From Flavihumibacter rivuli (GTDB lineage: Bacteria; Bacteroidota; Bacteroidia; Chitinophagales; Chitinophagaceae): a stretch of DNA of 64,000 nt. Under the pieces are notes generated by a model. That model was not told where the DNA came from, did no database searches, and saw only the letters and a list, made by a program, of their open reading frames with translations. The DNA lies in the NCBI RefSeq assembly GCF_018595685.2, contig NZ_CP092334.1, positions 3,438,001 through 3,502,000 of the forward strand, written 5' to 3'. The position numbers and the translations under genes were made by a program. Each line of letters starts with the position of its first letter. Positions within the stretch are counted from its first letter, which is position 1. Positions 26,348-35,736 of this stretch are shown in pieces.

Positions 26348-27014
26348 GGACGAGCCGCTGGCTGCAGCTTTACTAGCCGAGTATATCAGCCAGGTACCTT
26401 ACCTTGACCTGAAGGGTCAGTATAGGGATGCCAGATCAGCTGCCGGTCATTTACAACAGGAAATGGTAGACCTGGTCTTCCTGGATATACATTTGCCCGG
26501 ATTGAAGGGTTTCGATTTCCTGCGGACCATTCCGGTCCAGCCTACGGTCATTGTTACCACTGCCTATCCACAATATGCCGTGGAAGGATTCGAGTTGAAT
26601 ATTACCGATTATCTCCTGAAGCCATTTTCATTTGAGCGGTTTGCCATTGCCGTTAGAAAGGCTTATTCCCGTTTCGATGCTGCCAAGCCTGCTGCACTTC
26701 CTGAAAAGGAAGATGGAAATGTGTTGGTCCTGACGGTTGACCGAAAGAAGTTGTTGATTGACCTGGATAACATCCTGTACATTGAAAGCCAGCGGGAATA
26801 TGTAAAGGTTGTTACAACAAATGGGGTGTATCAATCCAAGATCAGTACAGCTGAGATAGAATCGCTGTTGCCATCCTCTAGATTTTGCCGGATCCATCGT
26901 TCCTTCATTGTTGCCCTTGATAAGGTCACCGGTTATTCAAAGACCCAGGCCCTCGTTGGTGGCCAATGGTTGCCTATCGGCAGGTCTTACCGTGGCGCTG
27001 CCTGGATGAAGTAG
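26319..27014 (+). CDS. LytTR-family response regulator
   Basis: A 231-residue regulator: receiver domain with D56 ('DLVFLDIHLPG') and 'DYLLKPFSF', then a LytTR domain ('ILYIESQREYVKVV', 'FCRIHRSFIVALDKV', 'QWLPIGRSYRG'). The ATG at 26319 is preferred to the one at 26328 because it aligns without gaps with the start of the paralogue at 22148. It overlaps its kinase gene by 29 bases. No further gene follows on this strand, so targets are elsewhere or in the divergent gene. Confidence 0.92.
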   Translation: MRKMTCIILEDEPLAAALLAEYISQVPYLDLKGQYRDARSAAGHLQQEMVDLVFLDIHLPGLKGFDFLRTIPVQPTVIVTTAYPQYAVEGFELNITDYLLKPFSFERFAIAVRKAYSRFDAAKPAALPEKEDGNVLVLTVDRKKLLIDLDNILYIESQREYVKVVTTNGVYQSKISTAEIESLLPSSRFCRIHRSFIVALDKVTGYSKTQALVGGQWLPIGRSYRGAAWMK

Positions 27015-27032
27015 GGAATACAGCCCATCTAG

Positions 27033-28157
27033 TCACACAATACTCCTGACGGTTTTGTTCTTCCTGATTAGGATACTTACACCAAGGGAGGTCAATATTC
27101 CCAGGAAGGTCACCACGATGAATTTGATGGTAGGATTAGCCTGCCACCCAAGCAGCAACTGCTGGAATATGATCACAATAAACAGGTGCACCAGGTAAAT
27201 GCCGTATGCATTTTCTGACAATGATGCAATGAAGCCATTCATGTTATTGCCCCAGCGCCTGAAGAAGCTCAGCAGGCCGATGCTGATGCCCACACAAAGC
27301 AAGGATTCCACCAACGATTCGGTGATCCAGAATTCCTTAATGCTGGCAGGAGCGAATGCCTGTGCGGCATAAGTGATCACTGCGATGGCAAAGAAGAGGA
27401 TGCCCTGGCTGCCGGTGATGCGGTTCAGCCAGTTGGCATGATTGAATAGAGTGCCTGCAATAAAGAGGCTAAGGTATTGGGGAAGGTGGGCGGGCTCGAG
27501 AGGGATGATCCAGGTTTTCCAGGTATCGATGGGGTAGTATTGGCGTACCCATGCACTGACCAGGGTAAGCGCGGCAACATAAAGGAAGATATAGGTGTTG
27601 CTGATGGGCTGGGTTTGTTTACTTACTTGTGTAAAGCGTTGATGGAAGAAGATCAGGTAAAGAAAACTATAGGCCAGTAAGGAAGCTACGAACCAAAGAT
27701 GCCCGGTAGCAATGGGAGGGCGCTCCAGGTAGGTGGTGGCCAGGAACTGGAGGATATTACCTTTCCCTCCCGCGCCAAAATAATTGAAGGGCAGGAAGAC
27801 CAGCAGGGTGAAGAAAGCCAATGGGATACCCAGTCGCTTCAGGCGATCCTTGGCAAATGCTGCATTGGTTTTCCTTTGGATGCTGAAGACCATGAAATAC
27901 CCGGAAATGAAAAAATAGAGTCCCATCATGTAGGCGGCGTTGACGAAAAAGAAGTGACGCAGCCAGGATGCCTTATGGGGATCATCCACCACCCATACCC
28001 CTCCGGTCGGACCATAGGCTTGGGCGGCATGGTGGGCAACAACAAGGCAGGTCAGGAAGACCTTGATCTGGTCGATATAAGCGATTCTGTTTTTCTGCAT
28101 GGCGAAAGGGCTTGGGGTTGTATGTTGAACAGAAGGTCCGGATGAAACAGTTGACAT
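27033..28157 (-). CDS. Acyltransferase-3 family membrane protein (MdoC/OpgC-like)
   Basis: About 374 residues with ten or so membrane helices. The family signature appears near the start: 'RIAYIDQIKVFLTCLVVAHHAAQAYG' (read as helix one with the catalytic histidine of the acyltransferase-3 family), followed by 'FFFISGYFMVFS' and 'KDRLKRLGIPLAFF'. The C-terminal 'AYGIYLVHLFIVIIFQQ' is also typical. These proteins O-acylate surface sugars, lipids or secreted glucans. The acceptor is unknown. Three in-frame starts exist (28199, 28157, 28100); 28157 was chosen as a compromise, and the last would begin right at the first helix. Confidence 0.85.
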   Translation of the reverse strand: MSTVSSGPSVQHTTPSPFAMQKNRIAYIDQIKVFLTCLVVAHHAAQAYGPTGGVWVVDDPHKASWLRHFFFVNAAYMMGLYFFISGYFMVFSIQRKTNAAFAKDRLKRLGIPLAFFTLLVFLPFNYFGAGGKGNILQFLATTYLERPPIATGHLWFVASLLAYSFLYLIFFHQRFTQVSKQTQPISNTYIFLYVAALTLVSAWVRQYYPIDTWKTWIIPLEPAHLPQYLSLFIAGTLFNHANWLNRITGSQGILFFAIAVITYAAQAFAPASIKEFWITESLVESLLCVGISIGLLSFFRRWGNNMNGFIASLSENAYGIYLVHLFIVIIFQQLLLGWQANPTIKFIVVTFLGILTSLGVSILIRKNKTVRSIV

Positions 28158-28272
28158 TTCCCGGGGTAGGATCAGGTTATGCCATGCCACAGTGGCCATG
28201 GGTTAATGCCAAATGTAATGAAGTGGTGATAAATTGAAAAGGTTTTAGGGTATACTTTCCAGAAAATAAGGT

Positions 28273-28749
28273 TCAGGATTCCCTGATCATTTTCTTGAGT
28301 ACCACGATCTGCCCAAGATGGTAATGGGTGTGCTCGATCACACCATGCAGGTTGCGGTAATAGTTTCCGTATTTGGGGTCTGCGAAAGTTTCCCAAAGTG
28401 TGGGTTCCGGCAATTGCTCCACCAGTTGTGCAAAGATCTCTGCGGCTTCAAATACTTTGCTTACAAATGCCTCCCATTCCTGCTGGTTGTTGATGGAAGG
28501 GTGATCAAAGCTGTATTGGTGATGGGAATTGATGGGGTTCCCCTTCAATACATTCAGGATCGCATTCTCGTAATAATGGATATGGTAGGTCAATGCCAGT
28601 ATGGTATTGTAACCTTCCCTTTTATGTACGGCTTCTTCCCAACTGATATCTGCCAATTGTTCCTTCAGGTTCACCCAGGTCCAGTTTCCACCGGTATGTA
28701 CTTCGCGGAAATGTTTGGCTATTTGGCTGGCTATAGTGGGAGTTTGCAT
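28273..28749 (-). CDS. DinB/DUF1572 family protein
   Basis: A 158-residue four-helix protein. Histidines in 'ALTYHIHYYENAIL' and in the C-terminal 'HGVIEHTHYHLGQIVVLKK' form the metal-binding triad of DinB-like proteins. Members act in thiol or damage metabolism, but most are uncharacterised, and no substrate is assigned. The stop lies 73 bases before the highest usable start of the acyltransferase gene on the same strand. Confidence 0.8.
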   Translation of the reverse strand: MQTPTIASQIAKHFREVHTGGNWTWVNLKEQLADISWEEAVHKREGYNTILALTYHIHYYENAILNVLKGNPINSHHQYSFDHPSINNQQEWEAFVSKVFEAAEIFAQLVEQLPEPTLWETFADPKYGNYYRNLHGVIEHTHYHLGQIVVLKKMIRES

Positions 28750-29140
28750 GATTAAGTATTAAGCAGGTGAGTGTTTATATTTCTTTTGTTTGGTTTCAAT
28801 AGGATGGATGCAAACCAGCAAAGTCAACTGCCTTCTAGAAACAAGCATCTTTTTGAAAAGCAAACAATTCATGGACTACATTTGGTGGTGGTTGGTATAC
28901 TAGGTACCAATCAGGCATATCTTGAAGATAGTCAATCGGGTTCGGAAAGTATTATTTGCAGTCTGGAAACGGGAAAGTCAATAACTACCCATAAACCACA
29001 GTTCTTTCCTGCAGGTTTGATTTGAGGGCTAATCAAGTCTTAACTAATATTCTATTCCTTGACAGATAAGCTTAAATTACAATAGGTACCAATGTGTGCA
29101 ATTACCTGCACTCTTTCCGAATATTAAATACAACCCTTAA
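28750..29140. other. Intergenic region, no gene seen
   Basis: This 390-base stretch separates the divergent DinB-like and T9SS-cargo genes. I see no RNA gene, terminator or clear promoter box. One 84-codon open frame on the plus strand lacks any protein-like pattern and was not called. Confidence 0.6.
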
Positions 29141-32100
29141 ATGAAGATCAGCATTTGGTTTTCCATTATGATGGTGTTTGCGCTATCAACTTCAATTGCC
29201 CAACCTCGTATCCAATCCTTCTTGCCGGTTAGCGGACCTGTCGGGACTTCAGTTCAAATCAACGGTTCCGGATTTGATCCCAATCCATCTAACAATATCG
29301 TCTATTTTGGTGCGGTAAAAGCAGTTGTTGAATCAGCCAATGCTACTTCCTTAGGAGTGAAAGTGCCGATGGGTGCCAATTACCAACCGATTTTGGTGAC
29401 CGTTGGTAATAAGTCAGCATCTTCCGTTTTGCCTTTCCTGGTTACATTTTCCAATGCAGGTAATATTGCTAATAATACCTTGGCCGCGCCTCTTGACCTG
29501 CCAACCGGACTTAAGCCCAATGATGTGGTCATGATGGACCTGGATGGTGATGGTCTTCCTGACCTGGCAACGGCAAACAATTACAGCATTACGGGTGAGC
29601 TGGCTTCCCTTTCAGTACTGAGAAACAGATCAACAGCGGGGGAATTAAATTTTGAGCCCAAAATTGATTTGCCTAATGGGGTGATGGCCTACGCGATTAC
29701 TGCAGGGGATTTTGATGGTGATGGGAAGCAGGACCTCGCCTCAACCAGCATTGCAGAAGGGAAGCTCGCGGTATTCAGGAATACCAGCACCGTGGGGGCA
29801 ATAAGCTTTGCCGCCAGGAAGGAATGGCCTACCGGTAATAGCCCATTTGATCTGGCCACCATTGATTTTGATGGGGATGGAAGGATGGATTTGGTGGTAG
29901 CTAACTTTTTATCTAACGCTATTTCCTTATACCAGAACACAAGTATTGGCAGCAACATTTCATTTACCCGGTTAACCGACCTGTCAACCGATATTGACCT
30001 CGGACCAGCCAGCCTGGTAACGGGTGATATAGATGGTGATGGAAAACCTGATATTGCCGTAACCTGCCAACTTTCCAATACCATAGCGATTTTCAGAAAT
30101 AAGTCGACAGGTAGTTCTATTAATTTCGGTGATAAGATTCGTTTTTACGGAGGGGACCAACCGTTAGGACTGGCATATGGTGATTTCAATAATGATGGCA
30201 AGCCGGATCTCGCATGTGCTATGTATAATGACCGGGCTTCCACAAAGGTTTACCTGAATTCCAGTACCCCCGGCACCCTTTCCTTCACCGCTACCGCAAC
30301 CATCTATTACGACCTTACTACCCCTAAACATCCGGGTTTTGGCGATATTAATGGTGATGGTAAAATAGATGTGGTATTGACATCGTATAATACGGTTAGG
30401 GTGTTTCAGAATGGAACGGCACCCGGAAATCCGGTCTTCAGCAATTATGCGGATTTTTATGGCAATTCACCCTATGGGGTAGCAATAGGGGATTTGAATG
30501 ATGATGGCTTCCCCGATGTCGTGACCACTAATTTTACTTCAGAAAGTATATCAGTTTATAAGAACCAGGCGTTACTCCCCAGCATACAATCCTTTGATCC
30601 TGCCATAGCGAGCAAAGGCACCAAAGTGGTGATCAAGGGGAACAACTTTACCGGGGCTACTGCGGTAAGTTTTGGCGGGGTGCCGGCTGCATCCTTCAAT
30701 GTGATTGACAACTTTACCATTGAGGCGATAACGGCTGATGGTGCCGGTGGGTTGGTACAAGTGACCAATCCATATGGTTCCGGTAAACTAGCCGGCTTCA
30801 CCTTTGCGGCGCCACCGGTAATTCAATCCTTTACTCCCGAAGTGGGTGATTCAGGAGTGGTGGTCACCATAACAGGATTGAACTTCATTAATGTCCTGGA
30901 TGTTCGCTTTGGCGGAACCGCTGCGCTGGCTTTTGAAGTCGTTTCCCCCACCGTTATCAAAGCCAAGGTTGGTTTGGGTAGTTCAGGAATCATTAGTATC
31001 GTCAATGCCTATGGTACGGGACAGAAGGCCGGTTTTGTGGTTGCCCGGCCAGTGATCAGTGGCTTTAGTCCTGTTGCTGCAGGGAGAAAGGATACGGTAA
31101 GGATCATAGGTAACTATTTCAATGCCGTTAGTGGTGTTGAATTTGGCGGTCAGCCGGCATTGTCATTTGAAGTGGTTTCCCCAACAGAGATCAGGGCAGT
31201 TGTAGCAGGTGGCAATTCAGGAAAGATTAGTCTGAGCACGGTTCGCAAAGTTGAGAAAGATGGGTTTACCTTCTCCCTACCTGCCTCACCCAGGGTGACG
31301 GCTGTTAGCCCACAGAAGGGAATTTTAGGGTCAACCATAAGTATTAGCGGCCAAAACTTTAATGCTGACCCCATCCAAAACCGGATCCTGCTTGGTGGGG
31401 TGAAGGCTGAGATTCAATCGGCCACACCATCGCTTATCCAGGCCAAAGTGCCGCCAGGTGTGGCTTTAGGGCCAATTGAAGTGGAGAACCTTGCTACGGG
31501 GCTACAATTCCGGTCCAATGTCAATTATTCTATTGTGCATCCTGACAAAACAGTATTTGATAGCACGCTTTTTGGCAGGTCACTGATATTGGATGGCAAT
31601 GAGGTTGACCCGCAACTGGTTCAATTGCATGACCTGAACAAGGATGGCAAGCTGGATATTATCGGCGCATTCGTTGTAGAGAATATCATTATCCGCCAGA
31701 ATTATTCTTCACCAGATAGTCTTGTTTTCAGTGAGCCCAGGCAGATGCCGATTGATGCCGACGGTGGCGGTGGAAGTGCCTTGCTAAGTATAAGGATCGC
31801 TGACATGGACGGGGATGGTTGGGATGACCTCGTGACGGCCAACTATTTCGCCAATCAAGTAGGCAAGGTCTCTGTGTACAGAAATGACGGGAAAGGGGAT
31901 ACAATTTCCTTTACCTTCTTGTACGAGAAAACGGCATTGGTGAATACCTGGGCAGTAGAAGTGTTGGATGTGGATGGAGATGGCAGGTTAGATGTTTGGG
32001 TAGGTGCGCAGTCTGGTGCCTATTATTTAAAGAATGTTAGTGCGGGACCCGGCCATGTTGGTTTGGAAAGGGTGTATTCTCCACTGCCGGAAGGTATTCC

Positions 32101-33373
32101 GTTCGACCTGGATAATGATGGGAAAGTAGACCTGATATCGGTATCCATTTTTAGCCTGGATTTTTATAAGAATATTTCTGCAAATGGGGTGATGGCATTT
32201 TCTGGACCGGTGAGGTTATACGATGGGTATTACGAAAACTATATCCAAACCATCTCTGTTGGGGATATTGACGGTGATGGAAAGAAAGATATTTTCCTGG
32301 CCAATTCTTCAAGTGGAAAGATGTCCCTTACCCTCTTAAGGAACACGAGTGCCGGATCTGTTGTAAGTTTTGTTCCAGTTGAGGTACCCGCACCAGGGGA
32401 TAGCCGATGGGGAAGGATGGCAGATATTGATGGAGACGGGAAACTGGACCTGGTTCTTGTTTTACGTGATGTGACCGGGCCTGTTATCTACAGGAATAAA
32501 AGTGAGATTGGCAGCTTTTCTTTCGATCCGCCGAAGCAAAACCAGTTTACCAACAAGAGCTATTCCGTTGAGCTGGGTGATCTTGATTCGGATGGCAAGT
32601 TGGATATGGTGCTGACAAACTTTAATGGCAATTATCTCGAAATTGTCCGTAACAGGATGAATGAGCTTGCCATAACACCAAACCTTGATACAATCATATG
32701 TGGTAATAGCTCGATAGATTTGATTTCTTCCGCAACACAGGCTAACCAATGGTACAAGGACGGTGTAGCCATACCTGGTGCCAATGCTGCTGTATTGAAG
32801 GTAAATACAACAGGAAGCTATTCCGTGAAGGCTGTTATTAATGGCATCAATTATGCCTCCCCAAGGCCGGTAAGGGTTATTGTAACCCCGGTTCCATTGC
32901 AGCCCTCCATTACGAAGGATATGGACAATAACCTGGTTAGCTCAGCACCTACCGGTAACCAATGGTATAAGGATAATGTGATCATTGCGGGGGCAACCGA
33001 ACAGGTTTATAAGCCTGTAGCTGCAGGCAGCTATACAGTTAAGGTTACCAGCAATGGCTGTTCCAGCGCCTTTTCACTGCCCTATTCATTTATCGGGACC
33101 GGGGTTGATGATATTGAAGATAATAATGACCAGTTATCTGTTTATCCCAACCCTGTCCAAAAGAATTTGATCATTCAGTTTAAGCTTCCCGGATTGTATA
33201 CCACTGCTATAAAGGTTTACAATGTATTTGGGGTAGAAGTAATGCAGAAAAATGGCGTAGTGAATGGTTCAAGTGTTGACTTGTCAGGCCTTGCAGCAGG
33301 TAATTATTTCCTTCGGATATATGACCCACGTAAAATGACATTGATAGGTACCCGAAGGATATTAAAACTTTAG
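29141..33373 (+). CDS. Giant secreted FG-GAP/IPT protein with T9SS C-terminal sorting domain
   Basis: A 1410-residue surface or secreted protein. Order of parts: signal peptide (1-20), one IPT/TIG domain (about 22-105), seven FG-GAP/VCBS repeats each with a calcium motif of the D-x-D-x-D-G-x-x-D type (for example 'DLDGDGLPDLA', 'DINGDGKIDVV'), four IPT domains (about 485-815), seven more FG-GAP repeats ('DLNKDGKLDII' to 'DLDSDGKLDMV'), two short Ig-like repeats marked by 'NQWYKD', and a T9SS type A sorting domain starting 'VYPNPV' and ending 'GTRRILKL'. Two sets of seven suggest two seven-bladed propellers joined by an IPT rod. No catalytic domain is visible, so a role in adhesion or ligand binding is likely. 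It is a lone gene with its own terminator. Confidence 0.9.
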   Translation: MKISIWFSIMMVFALSTSIAQPRIQSFLPVSGPVGTSVQINGSGFDPNPSNNIVYFGAVKAVVESANATSLGVKVPMGANYQPILVTVGNKSASSVLPFLVTFSNAGNIANNTLAAPLDLPTGLKPNDVVMMDLDGDGLPDLATANNYSITGELASLSVLRNRSTAGELNFEPKIDLPNGVMAYAITAGDFDGDGKQDLASTSIAEGKLAVFRNTSTVGAISFAARKEWPTGNSPFDLATIDFDGDGRMDLVVANFLSNAISLYQNTSIGSNISFTRLTDLSTDIDLGPASLVTGDIDGDGKPDIAVTCQLSNTIAIFRNKSTGSSINFGDKIRFYGGDQPLGLAYGDFNNDGKPDLACAMYNDRASTKVYLNSSTPGTLSFTATATIYYDLTTPKHPGFGDINGDGKIDVVLTSYNTVRVFQNGTAPGNPVFSNYADFYGNSPYGVAIGDLNDDGFPDVVTTNFTSESISVYKNQALLPSIQSFDPAIASKGTKVVIKGNNFTGATAVSFGGVPAASFNVIDNFTIEAITADGAGGLVQVTNPYGSGKLAGFTFAAPPVIQSFTPEVGDSGVVVTITGLNFINVLDVRFGGTAALAFEVVSPTVIKAKVGLGSSGIISIVNAYGTGQKAGFVVARPVISGFSPVAAGRKDTVRIIGNYFNAVSGVEFGGQPALSFEVVSPTEIRAVVAGGNSGKISLSTVRKVEKDGFTFSLPASPRVTAVSPQKGILGSTISISGQNFNADPIQNRILLGGVKAEIQSATPSLIQAKVPPGVALGPIEVENLATGLQFRSNVNYSIVHPDKTVFDSTLFGRSLILDGNEVDPQLVQLHDLNKDGKLDIIGAFVVENIIIRQNYSSPDSLVFSEPRQMPIDADGGGGSALLSIRIADMDGDGWDDLVTANYFANQVGKVSVYRNDGKGDTISFTFLYEKTALVNTWAVEVLDVDGDGRLDVWVGAQSGAYYLKNVSAGPGHVGLERVYSPLPEGIPFDLDNDGKVDLISVSIFSLDFYKNISANGVMAFSGPVRLYDGYYENYIQTISVGDIDGDGKKDIFLANSSSGKMSLTLLRNTSAGSVVSFVPVEVPAPGDSRWGRMADIDGDGKLDLVLVLRDVTGPVIYRNKSEIGSFSFDPPKQNQFTNKSYSVELGDLDSDGKLDMVLTNFNGNYLEIVRNRMNELAITPNLDTIICGNSSIDLISSATQANQWYKDGVAIPGANAAVLKVNTTGSYSVKAVINGINYASPRPVRVIVTPVPLQPSITKDMDNNLVSSAPTGNQWYKDNVIIAGATEQVYKPVAAGSYTVKVTSNGCSSAFSLPYSFIGTGVDDIEDNNDQLSVYPNPVQKNLIIQFKLPGLYTTAIKVYNVFGVEVMQKNGVVNGSSVDLSGLAAGNYFLRIYDPRKMTLIGTRRILKL

Positions 33374-33394
33374 AAAGTATTGGGCTTTCATAGC

Positions 33395-33448
33395 AAGAAT
33401 GGTTCCGGTTAATGGGAGGGTACCCTTTATTGGAACCATTCTTTTTTT
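33395..33448 (+). terminator. Strong rho-independent terminator
   Basis: AAGAATGGTTCC and GGAACCATTCTT form a 12-bp stem, with a smaller hairpin in the loop, followed by seven T residues. It ends the large T9SS gene and lies just before the converging SRPBCC-VOC gene. Confidence 0.85.
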
Positions 33449-33454
33449 ATTCAA

Positions 33455-34420
33455 TTATTTGGCCAGGCAATTCACCATCCAGTTGATGCCATACCTGTCT
33501 GTAAAGCTGCCGAAATAGGCGCCCCAGAACATGTCCTGTAAAGGCATGGAGATGTTGCCTCCAGCTGATAGCTCGTTGAATAGTCGTTTGGCTTCTTCCC
33601 TGGTTTCCGGTTCGATGGAGATATGCATGTTGTTGCCTGCCGTTACCGTGAAACCCATTTCCTTCGGCGCATCTGTGCCCATCAGGATATGATTGGCGGT
33701 AATGGGCAACTCCACATGCAGGACCATATCCCTGACTGTTTCGGCTATAGGAGGCTGGCCGGGTTCGGTCGGTAACTGGCCAAAGCGCTGGATACCGGGC
33801 GCGACAAATTCCTTGCGGAATACTGACTGGTAGAACCTGAACGCTTCTTCAGTATTTCCAGGAAAGTTAAGGTAGGTACATACACGGGCCCTGGTATCGG
33901 TGCGCATCTGCTGGCGCAGTTTGAACTGGGCAGCAATGTACTGGTCGAGATTTTGGAGGGCAGCTGTGAATCCTTCCCTGAAGCCCATTTCAATGATCTT
34001 TTCGAGGTCAGCCAGCTGCTGGTATTTGATCTTGATCTCTACTAGTGTGGAATCACCCTGGTCGATGAATTGGATGGTCCATAAGGACCTGGGAAATGCA
34101 GCATTGATATTGCCGGCTTCATCACAAAAGGCATCGAGTCCGGTAAAGCCCCGTCCTGGTTCAACGGAATGATATTCGGCCATGCACCAATGTACTTCCT
34201 TGTTGGGGCCTATCATGGAGTAGTGCCATCGCCCGCCGGGACGGAAATCCATTGATTTGGTCCTGGTATGGTAGGGTTTGGGCGCCCACCAGAGGTCGAG
34301 TAATTCGGGCTGGGTCCAGGCCGCCCATACCAGGGCTAATTCAGCTGCGAATTCCCGCTTTACATTGATGGTGTTGTCCGACTTGTTAACAGTAAAGTCG
34401 AACTGCAAATGGCTGTTCAT
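33455..34420 (-). CDS. SRPBCC (AHSA1-like) domain fused to a PhnB-like VOC domain
   Basis: A 321-residue two-domain protein. Residues about 10-165 are an AHSA1/activator-of-Hsp90-like SRPBCC fold ('[28 protein letters not shown]', here over strand one and the first helices, and '[16 protein letters not shown]' at the end). Residues about 178-320 are a PhnB/3-demethylubiquinone-like VOC domain ('[20 protein letters not shown]', 'LMGTDAP', '[21 protein letters not shown]'). Both folds bind small hydrophobic ligands, and both occur alone next to ArsR regulators; here they are one chain. The start ATG overlaps the stop of the ArsR gene (ATGA), so they are translationally coupled. The ligand is unknown. 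Confidence 0.88.
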   Translation of the reverse strand: MNSHLQFDFTVNKSDNTINVKREFAAELALVWAAWTQPELLDLWWAPKPYHTRTKSMDFRPGGRWHYSMIGPNKEVHWCMAEYHSVEPGRGFTGLDAFCDEAGNINAAFPRSLWTIQFIDQGDSTLVEIKIKYQQLADLEKIIEMGFREGFTAALQNLDQYIAAQFKLRQQMRTDTRARVCTYLNFPGNTEEAFRFYQSVFRKEFVAPGIQRFGQLPTEPGQPPIAETVRDMVLHVELPITANHILMGTDAPKEMGFTVTAGNNMHISIEPETREEAKRLFNELSAGGNISMPLQDMFWGAYFGSFTDRYGINWMVNCLAK

Positions 34421-34737
34421 TTTTTTTGCTTTTTGAGTGTGGATAAGACTTTATCGAGTTCGGAGAACCTGTTCTCCCAAAGTTTCCTGAATTGGGCCAA
34501 CCATTTGTCGATCTCTTTCATTTTGTTGGCATTGAGTTGGTAGTAGATCTCACGGCCGGATTGGCTGGGGGTCACCAGTTCGCATTCAGCCAGTATGCGG
34601 AGGTGTTTGGATATGGCCTGCCTGCTGCTGTCGAAATGCTCTGCGATGGCATTGGGTGTCATGGCCTGGACGGCAATCAGGGTGATGATCGCCCTGCGGG
34701 TGGGGTCAGCTATTGCCTGGAATACATCTCTTCTCAT
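34417..34737 (-). CDS. ArsR-family winged-helix repressor
   Basis: A 106-residue repressor. The winged helix spans about residues 5-85: '[17 protein letters not shown]', recognition helices '[24 protein letters not shown]' (two helices) and the wing '[11 protein letters not shown]'. There are no cysteine ligands of the ArsR/SmtB metal sites, so it belongs to the non-metal branch that usually accompanies SRPBCC proteins. A 14-bp inverted repeat overlaps its promoter, which points to autoregulation. It is followed with a 4-base overlap by the SRPBCC-VOC fusion gene. Confidence 0.9.
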   Translation of the reverse strand: MRRDVFQAIADPTRRAIITLIAVQAMTPNAIAEHFDSSRQAISKHLRILAECELVTPSQSGREIYYQLNANKMKEIDKWLAQFRKLWENRFSELDKVLSTLKKQKK

Positions 34738-34753
34738 AGACTATATTGATAAA

Positions 34754-34799
34754 TGCAACCATTCGGTAGCAAATATAAGCGAAACCGAATGGTTGCAAA
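34754..34799 (-). promoter_or_regulatory. Promoter and ArsR operator of the arsR/SRPBCC-VOC operon
   Basis: On the minus strand a TTTG (34799-34796) is followed after 18 bases by the perfect -7 box TATATTTG (34777-34770). A perfect 14-bp inverted repeat, TGCAACCATTCGGT and ACCGAATGGTTGCA, has one arm over the -33 element and the other at the expected transcription start (34797-34784 and 34767-34754). The start codon is at 34737. A bound dimer would cover the whole promoter, the expected arrangement for an autorepressing ArsR protein. Confidence 0.8.
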
Positions 34800-34840
34800 A
34801 ATATTTTTTGCTGTGAAGCGAATGGACTGTTTATACTTAT

Positions 34841-35395
34841 TCAGGAAAGGAACTTGTCGAGGCTTTGCCAGCTGGGTGTCTGTTGGATGGGTTTTTTAAA
34901 GGTGGCGAGGGCAGTGAGTACCAGGCTGATCAGGGCTGAAGCTGCGCGGATATGCTGCCAGGTGTTCCAGCTTTCCTGTATTTGGTGACGGCTGGAAAGG
35001 TACTGGTTCGTTAATGCAATATTGTTGGCATTGAAACCTAATCCCAGCTGCAAAGGGAAGATGCGGAACACGGTAAAGGCAAAGATGCCGGTATAATAGA
35101 CGATTGTTGCTGCCAACAGAAGGGGTACCCTGAACTGGTTGCCCAGGGTGTATTGGTCAAAACAAACTGTTGGTAACAGGATCATTGGACCCAGCAGTAG
35201 CGCACAAAAGGGAAAAGCAATGGTGTAGGAATGAATTTGCCTGAAGGCATGGAAATAGTCTATGTCAGTTAAATTACGGAAACCAAAATGTACTGTGCAG
35301 CTAAGTGCCAACAGGGATAGGGTTACCAATCCATGGCATAGCAGGGTAAGGATCAATAAGCGACTGGTTCGCTTGACAGCAAATTCTTGTTCCAT
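34841..35395 (-). CDS. Four-helix membrane protein of unknown function (DUF1772-like)
   Basis: A 184-residue protein with four hydrophobic helices (about residues 12-35, 58-85, 100-125 and 155-172), plus a hydrophilic loop holding 'NQYLSSRHQIQESWNTWQHIRAA' type sequence before the last helix. Length, helix layout and a histidine/tryptophan-containing loop recall DUF1772/anthrone-oxygenase-like membrane proteins, but no firm family signature is seen. The ATG at 35395 was chosen over a TTG ten codons earlier. It precedes the arsR gene on the same strand by 100 bases, but arsR has its own promoter. Confidence 0.6.
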   Translation of the reverse strand: MEQEFAVKRTSRLLILTLLCHGLVTLSLLALSCTVHFGFRNLTDIDYFHAFRQIHSYTIAFPFCALLLGPMILLPTVCFDQYTLGNQFRVPLLLAATIVYYTGIFAFTVFRIFPLQLGLGFNANNIALTNQYLSSRHQIQESWNTWQHIRAASALISLVLTALATFKKPIQQTPSWQSLDKFLS

Positions 35396-35736
35396 GCGGG
35401 CGATCAGGGTGAATGCGTTAACCAAATGCTATTGGTGGATCCAATAGCTGATCATAAGGATAAGGTGTTGGGACAAATTTCTTTCTTTTCACCAGAATTG
35501 AATATTAATTCTGGGAGAATTTTATAAATGGTCAATATTCTTTACACCTTGGTAAGGGTAAATATTTAGTACTAACGTTGATTACTATGCGAAGAGACAG
35601 TAATTGTACGATTTTATAATTTATTGAAATCCAATTACAAGAAATTGCGCAGTACATTTATTGTATGTACAGGGTGATCCGTCCCGCAGTTGTAGCCCGG
35701 TTTTATCGAAATACAGATCAGTTGTTGTGATATAAC
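35396..35736. other. AT-rich intergenic region, no gene seen
   Basis: A stretch of 340 bases rich in A and T. It holds a short inverted repeat (AGAATTGAATATTAATTCT near 35490-35510), but no terminator run, promoter box pair, RNA or protein signal I can support. Confidence 0.5.

Noticed and set aside
28771..29025. 84-codon plus-strand open frame
   Set aside because: No protein-like pattern, in a promoter region between divergent genes.
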